A stretch of DNA of 8,648 nt from an uncultured Burkholderiales bacterium (GTDB lineage Bacteria > Pseudomonadota > Gammaproteobacteria > Burkholderiales > Burkholderiaceae_D). Shown piece by piece: positions 6,097 to 8,648 of this stretch. Where the stretch lies: positions 1 to 8,648 of the forward strand of contig CALMOR010000180.1 in the NCBI GenBank assembly GCA_937872165.1, given 5' to 3'. The translations under genes were made by a program, and so were the position numbers. Position 1 is the first letter of the stretch; the number at the start of each line of letters is the position of its first letter. Below the pieces are notes generated by a model, which ran no database searches, had not been told where the DNA came from, and saw nothing but the letters and a program-made list of their open reading frames with translations.

Positions 6097-7467
6097 CTAC
6101 TTCGGGCCACCCATGATCAGGTCGGGCAGTCCGGTCGCGATCCCCGGCATCACGCACAGCAGGAAGATGGCGAGGAACATCAGCCCCACGAACGGCAGCA
6201 CGCCCTTGATGACGTCGCCGAGCGGGATGTCCGGCGCGATGTTCCGGATGACGAAGAGGTTGAGGCCCACCGGCGGATGGATCAGGCCCATCTCCATCAC
6301 GATCGTCATGACGACGCCGAACCAGATCAGGTCGAAGCCGGCGGCCTTCAGCGGCGGCAGGATGATCGGCGCGGTCATCAGGATGATCGACACCGGCGGC
6401 AGGAAGAAGCCGAGCACGATCACCATGCCGAGTATCGCCGCGAGCAGTACCCACTTCTGCAGGTGCATCGCGACCACCGCCTCGGCGGCGCCCTGCGAGA
6501 TGTGGAGCGAGCTCATCACGTACGAGTACAGCAGCGACATGCCGATGATGAACATCAGCATCGTCGACTCGCGGATGGTCGACGAGAGGATGGGTTGCAG
6601 CTGCTTCGGGCGCCAGATCGCATACACGACCGCGATCAGCACCAGCGCCAGCACGCCGCCGAGGCCGGCGGTCTCGGACGGCGTGGCGAAGCCGCCGTAC
6701 AACGCGACCATCACGCCGATCAGCAGCACGATGAAGGGCAGCACGCGCGGCAGCATCTCGACGCGCTCGCTCATCGTGTACACGTGCGTGTCGAGGAGCG
6801 CCGACGATTCGAACGCGGTGCCGGCCTTGCTGCCGCCCTCGTAGGCCTTCAGCGCGACGCGGTACTCCTTCCGATAGCGATAGACGGCATAGCTCGCGAA
6901 CAGCGCGACCAGCAGCACGCCCGGTCCGATGCCGGCGAGGAAGAGACGCCCGAGCGACTGCTCGGCCGCGACCGCGTAGAGGATCATCGTGATCGACGGC
7001 GGCAGCAGGATGCCGAGCGTGCCGCCGGCCGCGATGATGCCGGCCGCGAAGCCCGGCGAGTAGCCACGCATGCGCATCTCGGGGATGCCGGCGCTGCCGA
7101 TCGCGGAACAGGTCGCGGGGCTCGAGCCGGACATCGCCGCGAACAGCGCGCACGCGAACACGTTGGCGATGCCGAGGCCGCCGGGAATGCGGCCCATCCA
7201 CGCGTGCATCGCGGAGTAGAGGTCCTTGCCCGCGGGCGACTTGCCGATCGCCGCGCCCTTCAGGATGAAGAGCGGGATCGACAGCAGCGTGATGCTGGCC
7301 ATCTCCTCGTAGACGTTCTGCGTGACCGTGTCGAGCGCGGAGGCCGGCATGAAGAAGATCATGAAGCCGACCGCGACCGCTCCGAGCGCGAACGCGATCG
7401 GCATGCCGGAGAACATGACGAGCAGCGTCGCGACGCCGTAGCTGACGCCGATCGCGAGTTCGCTCAT
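6097..7467 (-). CDS. TRAP transporter large membrane subunit, DctM type (probable malonate uptake)
   Basis: This is the large integral membrane subunit of a TRAP transporter, which carries the substrate across the inner membrane, usually by sodium co-transport. The 456-residue product is hydrophobic throughout, with about 11-12 probable membrane segments. Family motifs include the region ITLLSIPLFILKGAAIG (residues 59-75), MSGSSPATCSAIGSAGIPEM (112-131), AAGGTLGILLPPSITMILYA (146-165), GGFATPSETAGLG (258-270), LGFFLPPVSIILMTAPIILP (352-371) and IHPPVGLNLFVI (396-407). A hydrophilic loop at about residues 196-238 looks longer than usual, and may explain why the protein exceeds the 425-430 residues common in DctM. 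The start ATG at 7465-7467 overlaps the dctQ stop as ATGA. Its place just before mdcA points to malonate as substrate; the named malonate TRAP system of Sinorhizobium meliloti is MatPQM, so matM would be the equivalent name if confirmed. Confidence 0.94.
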   Translation of the reverse strand: MSELAIGVSYGVATLLVMFSGMPIAFALGAVAVGFMIFFMPASALDTVTQNVYEEMASITLLSIPLFILKGAAIGKSPAGKDLYSAMHAWMGRIPGGLGIANVFACALFAAMSGSSPATCSAIGSAGIPEMRMRGYSPGFAAGIIAAGGTLGILLPPSITMILYAVAAEQSLGRLFLAGIGPGVLLVALFASYAVYRYRKEYRVALKAYEGGSKAGTAFESSALLDTHVYTMSERVEMLPRVLPFIVLLIGVMVALYGGFATPSETAGLGGVLALVLIAVVYAIWRPKQLQPILSSTIRESTMLMFIIGMSLLYSYVMSSLHISQGAAEAVVAMHLQKWVLLAAILGMVIVLGFFLPPVSIILMTAPIILPPLKAAGFDLIWFGVVMTIVMEMGLIHPPVGLNLFVIRNIAPDIPLGDVIKGVLPFVGLMFLAIFLLCVMPGIATGLPDLIMGGPK

Positions 7468-8093
7468 CCGTCGATCGCGTGCGCGCCTTCGTGTCGCAGA
7501 CGATCGCCGATCGCGTCGACGCGGCCGCGCCAACCGTCGCGGTCGGCGATGCGGCTCGCGCATTCGAGCAGCAGCTGCAGGCTGAGCAGCGTCATCCCGA
7601 ACGACATCAGCGAATAGGGGATCCAGAGCTTCGGTCCCCAGGTCGAGTTCGAGGTCTGGCCTTCGTGGAAGGCCTCGAGGCAGAGCGTCCACGACTTCCA
7701 TGCGAAGAACGCGCAGAAGAGGAAGCCGAGTGCGTCGACGAAGATCATCCGCACGTGGTTGACGCGCGGCGACAGCAGACCGGTGACGGCCTCGATGCCG
7801 ACGTGGCCGCGGAACTGCTGCACGTAGGCCGACGAGAAGAAGGTGGCGCCGACCAGCAGGAACACGGCCGTCTCGTCCTGCCACTCGGTGGGGACCTTGA
7901 AGAAATAGCGCGCGGCCACGCTGTAGCTGAGGATGCACGCGGCGAGCGCGACCGCGATCATGCACGGGACCATCAGCCAGCCGTTCAGGCGCTGCATCGC
8001 GCGGTTGAGCGCGACGAAGAGCGGATGGCCGCGCGGCGCGCCCTCGGGATGGACGAGCTCCGCGCCGGCCTGGGTGACTTCGAGGGGAGCCAT
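7464..8093 (-). CDS. TRAP transporter small membrane subunit, DctQ type
   Basis: The 209-residue product fits the four-helix small subunit that pairs with DctM in the inner membrane and supports docking of the binding protein. Likely membrane segments are residues 39-61, 76-93, 115-135 and 157-177. Between the first two is the family signature RYFFKVPTEWQDE (62-74), and RGHVGIE (95-101) follows helix two. A polar N-terminal tail of about 35 residues and a charged C-terminal tail of about 30 residues flank the helices. I chose the ATG at 8091-8093; no in-frame ATG or GTG was seen upstream in the spacer, and no clear Shine-Dalgarno sequence precedes it. An internal start at Met33 (just before QRLNGWLMV) is possible and would remove most of the tail. 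The stop overlaps the dctM start by four bases. Confidence 0.9.
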   Translation of the reverse strand: MAPLEVTQAGAELVHPEGAPRGHPLFVALNRAMQRLNGWLMVPCMIAVALAACILSYSVAARYFFKVPTEWQDETAVFLLVGATFFSSAYVQQFRGHVGIEAVTGLLSPRVNHVRMIFVDALGFLFCAFFAWKSWTLCLEAFHEGQTSNSTWGPKLWIPYSLMSFGMTLLSLQLLLECASRIADRDGWRGRVDAIGDRLRHEGAHAIDG

Positions 8094-8151
8094 GCTGCGC
8101 GGCCCGGCCAGGTGATCGGGTGCGGCCCGGCGACGGCGCGCGGCCCCGGCC
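8094..8151 (-). other. 58-base spacer between dctP and dctQ, with short direct repeats
   Basis: This is the longest non-coding gap in the window. It is extremely GC-rich and contains the ten-base sequence gcggcccggc twice in direct orientation, at 8099-8108 and 8122-8131. Several short GC-rich self-pairing combinations are possible on the minus-strand transcript (GGCC and CGCG runs), but I found no long perfect stem and no U-run, so it is not a typical intrinsic terminator. Spacers at this place in TRAP operons can hold structures that leave the binding protein in excess over the membrane subunits; that role here is only inferred. In such GC-rich DNA the repeat may be chance. Confidence 0.4.
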
Positions 8152-8648
8152 TCAGGCCTTCACCGACTCGGCCGCCTTCAGGAGCTTGGCGCAACCGTCG
8201 CTGCGCTCGGCATAGTCCTTCCACGCGGTCGTGCGCGCGAGGCCGACCCACTTGTCGAGTGCGCTGTCGGTCAGTTCGTGGATCGTCGCGCCCGCCTTGC
8301 GGTACTGGTCGGCGACCAGCAGGTCGTCGGCCCGGGCGCCTTCGAACGCGAAATGTTCCATCTCCGCGCCGACGGTCATGATCAGCGACTGCTGGTCCTT
8401 CGGCAGCTTGTCGAACACGATCTTCGACATCAGCAGCGGCTCGAGCATGAACCAGTACGACTTGCCCTTGCTGTTGACGGTGAGGTGCTTCGACACTTCC
8501 TGGAGGCGGAACGAGATGAGGCTGGTCGCGGACGTGGTGACGACGTCGACGGCGCCGGTCTGCATCGCCGCGTAGGTCTCGTTCGACGGCAGCGACAGCG
8601 TCGCGGCGCCCGCGGCCTTGGCCACGAGGTCCATCTCGCGGCTGCCGC
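8152..8648 (-). CDS. TRAP transporter periplasmic binding protein, DctP type (C-terminal half, cut by window edge)
   Basis: Only the last 164 residues are in the window; the family is usually about 330 residues, so roughly half is missing, including the signal peptide. The frame runs open to the window edge and the visible part begins GSREMDLVAKAAGA, an internal segment of the DctP fold, so the Met at 8632-8634 is not the start. Other family marks are ETYAAMQTGAVDVVTTSATS (the ligand-site strand and turn), SFRLQEVSKHL, and EPLLMSKIVFDKLPKDQQ, followed by an amphipathic C-terminal helix region. The protein would capture the substrate in the periplasm and deliver it to the DctQ-DctM pair encoded downstream. 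The substrate is inferred to be malonate from the mdc genes. The operon promoter must lie right of the window, and the stop is 58 bases before dctQ. Confidence 0.92.
   Translation of the reverse strand, partial: GSREMDLVAKAAGAATLSLPSNETYAAMQTGAVDVVTTSATSLISFRLQEVSKHLTVNSKGKSYWFMLEPLLMSKIVFDKLPKDQQSLIMTVGAEMEHFAFEGARADDLLVADQYRKAGATIHELTDSALDKWVGLARTTAWKDYAERSDGCAKLLKAAESVKA

Larger units (their letters stand above)
58..8648 (-). other. Single malonate uptake and decarboxylation operon (dctPQM-like plus mdcACDEGBH)
   Basis: Ten genes on one strand have overlaps or gaps of at most 17 bases, apart from the 58-base dctP-dctQ spacer. Overlaps are dctQ/dctM (7464-7467), mdcC/mdcD (4076-4079), mdcD/mdcE (3189-3192), mdcE/mdcG (2467-2480) and mdcG/mdcB (1821-1828). 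Gaps are dctM/mdcA 17, mdcA/mdcC 15 and mdcB/mdcH 10 bases. I saw no internal promoter or terminator, so one transcript from a promoter right of the window is the simplest reading. The gene set has every subunit and both cofactor enzymes of biotin-independent malonate decarboxylase. Missing from the window are a regulator (MdcR or GntR type) and the usual MdcF or MdcLM carrier. Confidence 0.85.

Noticed and set aside
4382..6844. Plus-strand open frame of 820 codons opposite mdcA and dctM
   Set aside because: It lies wholly antisense to two well-recognised genes. Its translation is rich in Arg, Asp, His and Val with no domain I recognise, as expected when very GC-rich codons are read from the other strand.
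4406..7201. Long version of mdcA (931 codons), possibly a TRAP-MdcA fusion
   Set aside because: The upstream part is shadow of dctM. The dctM frame has its own conserved protein and stop at 6097, and the MdcA family N-terminus begins at 6079.
5788..7617. Plus-strand open frame of 609 codons opposite mdcA, dctM and dctQ
   Set aside because: The product is almost all Arg, Asp, His, Gln and Glu. It is a low-complexity antisense shadow of membrane-protein codons.
8094..8151. Rho-independent terminator between dctP and dctQ
   Set aside because: Short GC-rich pairings exist, but there is no long uninterrupted stem and no U-run on the minus-strand transcript.
1..8648. Insertion sequences, CRISPR repeats, tRNA or rRNA genes, or signs of recent transfer
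   Set aside because: None was seen on reading. Coding density is near complete and base composition looks even across the window.

Overview
The window is a compact, very GC-rich stretch (about 70% by eye; third codon positions are almost all G or C) that looks chromosomal and comes from a Pseudomonadota bacterium, most likely an alpha- or betaproteobacterium. It holds one long minus-strand operon for uptake and breakdown of malonate. The tail of one plus-strand gene lies at the left edge. Species cannot be named from the sequence alone.

Read in the direction of transcription, from high to low coordinates, the first part is a tripartite TRAP transporter: the C-terminal half of the periplasmic binding protein (dctP-type, cut by the window edge), the small membrane subunit (dctQ-type) and the large membrane subunit (dctM-type). 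It is followed 17 bases later by a full set of biotin-independent malonate decarboxylase genes in the order mdcA-mdcC-mdcD-mdcE-mdcG-mdcB-mdcH. Gene junctions are tight: ATGA or GTGA overlaps at dctQ/dctM, mdcC/mdcD and mdcD/mdcE, overlaps of 14 and 8 bases at mdcE/mdcG and mdcG/mdcB, and gaps of 10-17 bases elsewhere. The only larger spacer, 58 bases, lies between dctP and dctQ. No gene shows an internal stop or frameshift. No stretch longer than 300 bases lacks a gene.

The parts form a coherent pathway. The TRAP transporter probably brings malonate in. MdcB makes triphosphoribosyl-dephospho-CoA, and MdcG transfers the phosphoribosyl-dephospho-CoA arm to a serine of the small carrier protein MdcC. 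MdcH loads the carrier with malonyl from malonyl-CoA to start the cycle. MdcA then exchanges acetyl-carrier with malonate, and MdcD with MdcE decarboxylates malonyl-carrier to acetyl-carrier, giving acetate plus CO2 overall. The presence of mdcB and mdcG, and the absence of biotin-carrier or sodium-pump genes, points to the soluble biotin-independent enzyme rather than the membrane-bound Mad type.

At the left end the mdcH stop and the stop of a convergent plus-strand gene interlock in a single CTAG, leaving no room for a conventional terminator between them. No regulator, IS element, CRISPR array, tRNA or rRNA was seen. The enzymes themselves are known types. The points of most interest are the TRAP transporter in the place usually taken by MdcF or MdcLM, the interlocked convergent stops, and possible tuning in the dctP-dctQ spacer.
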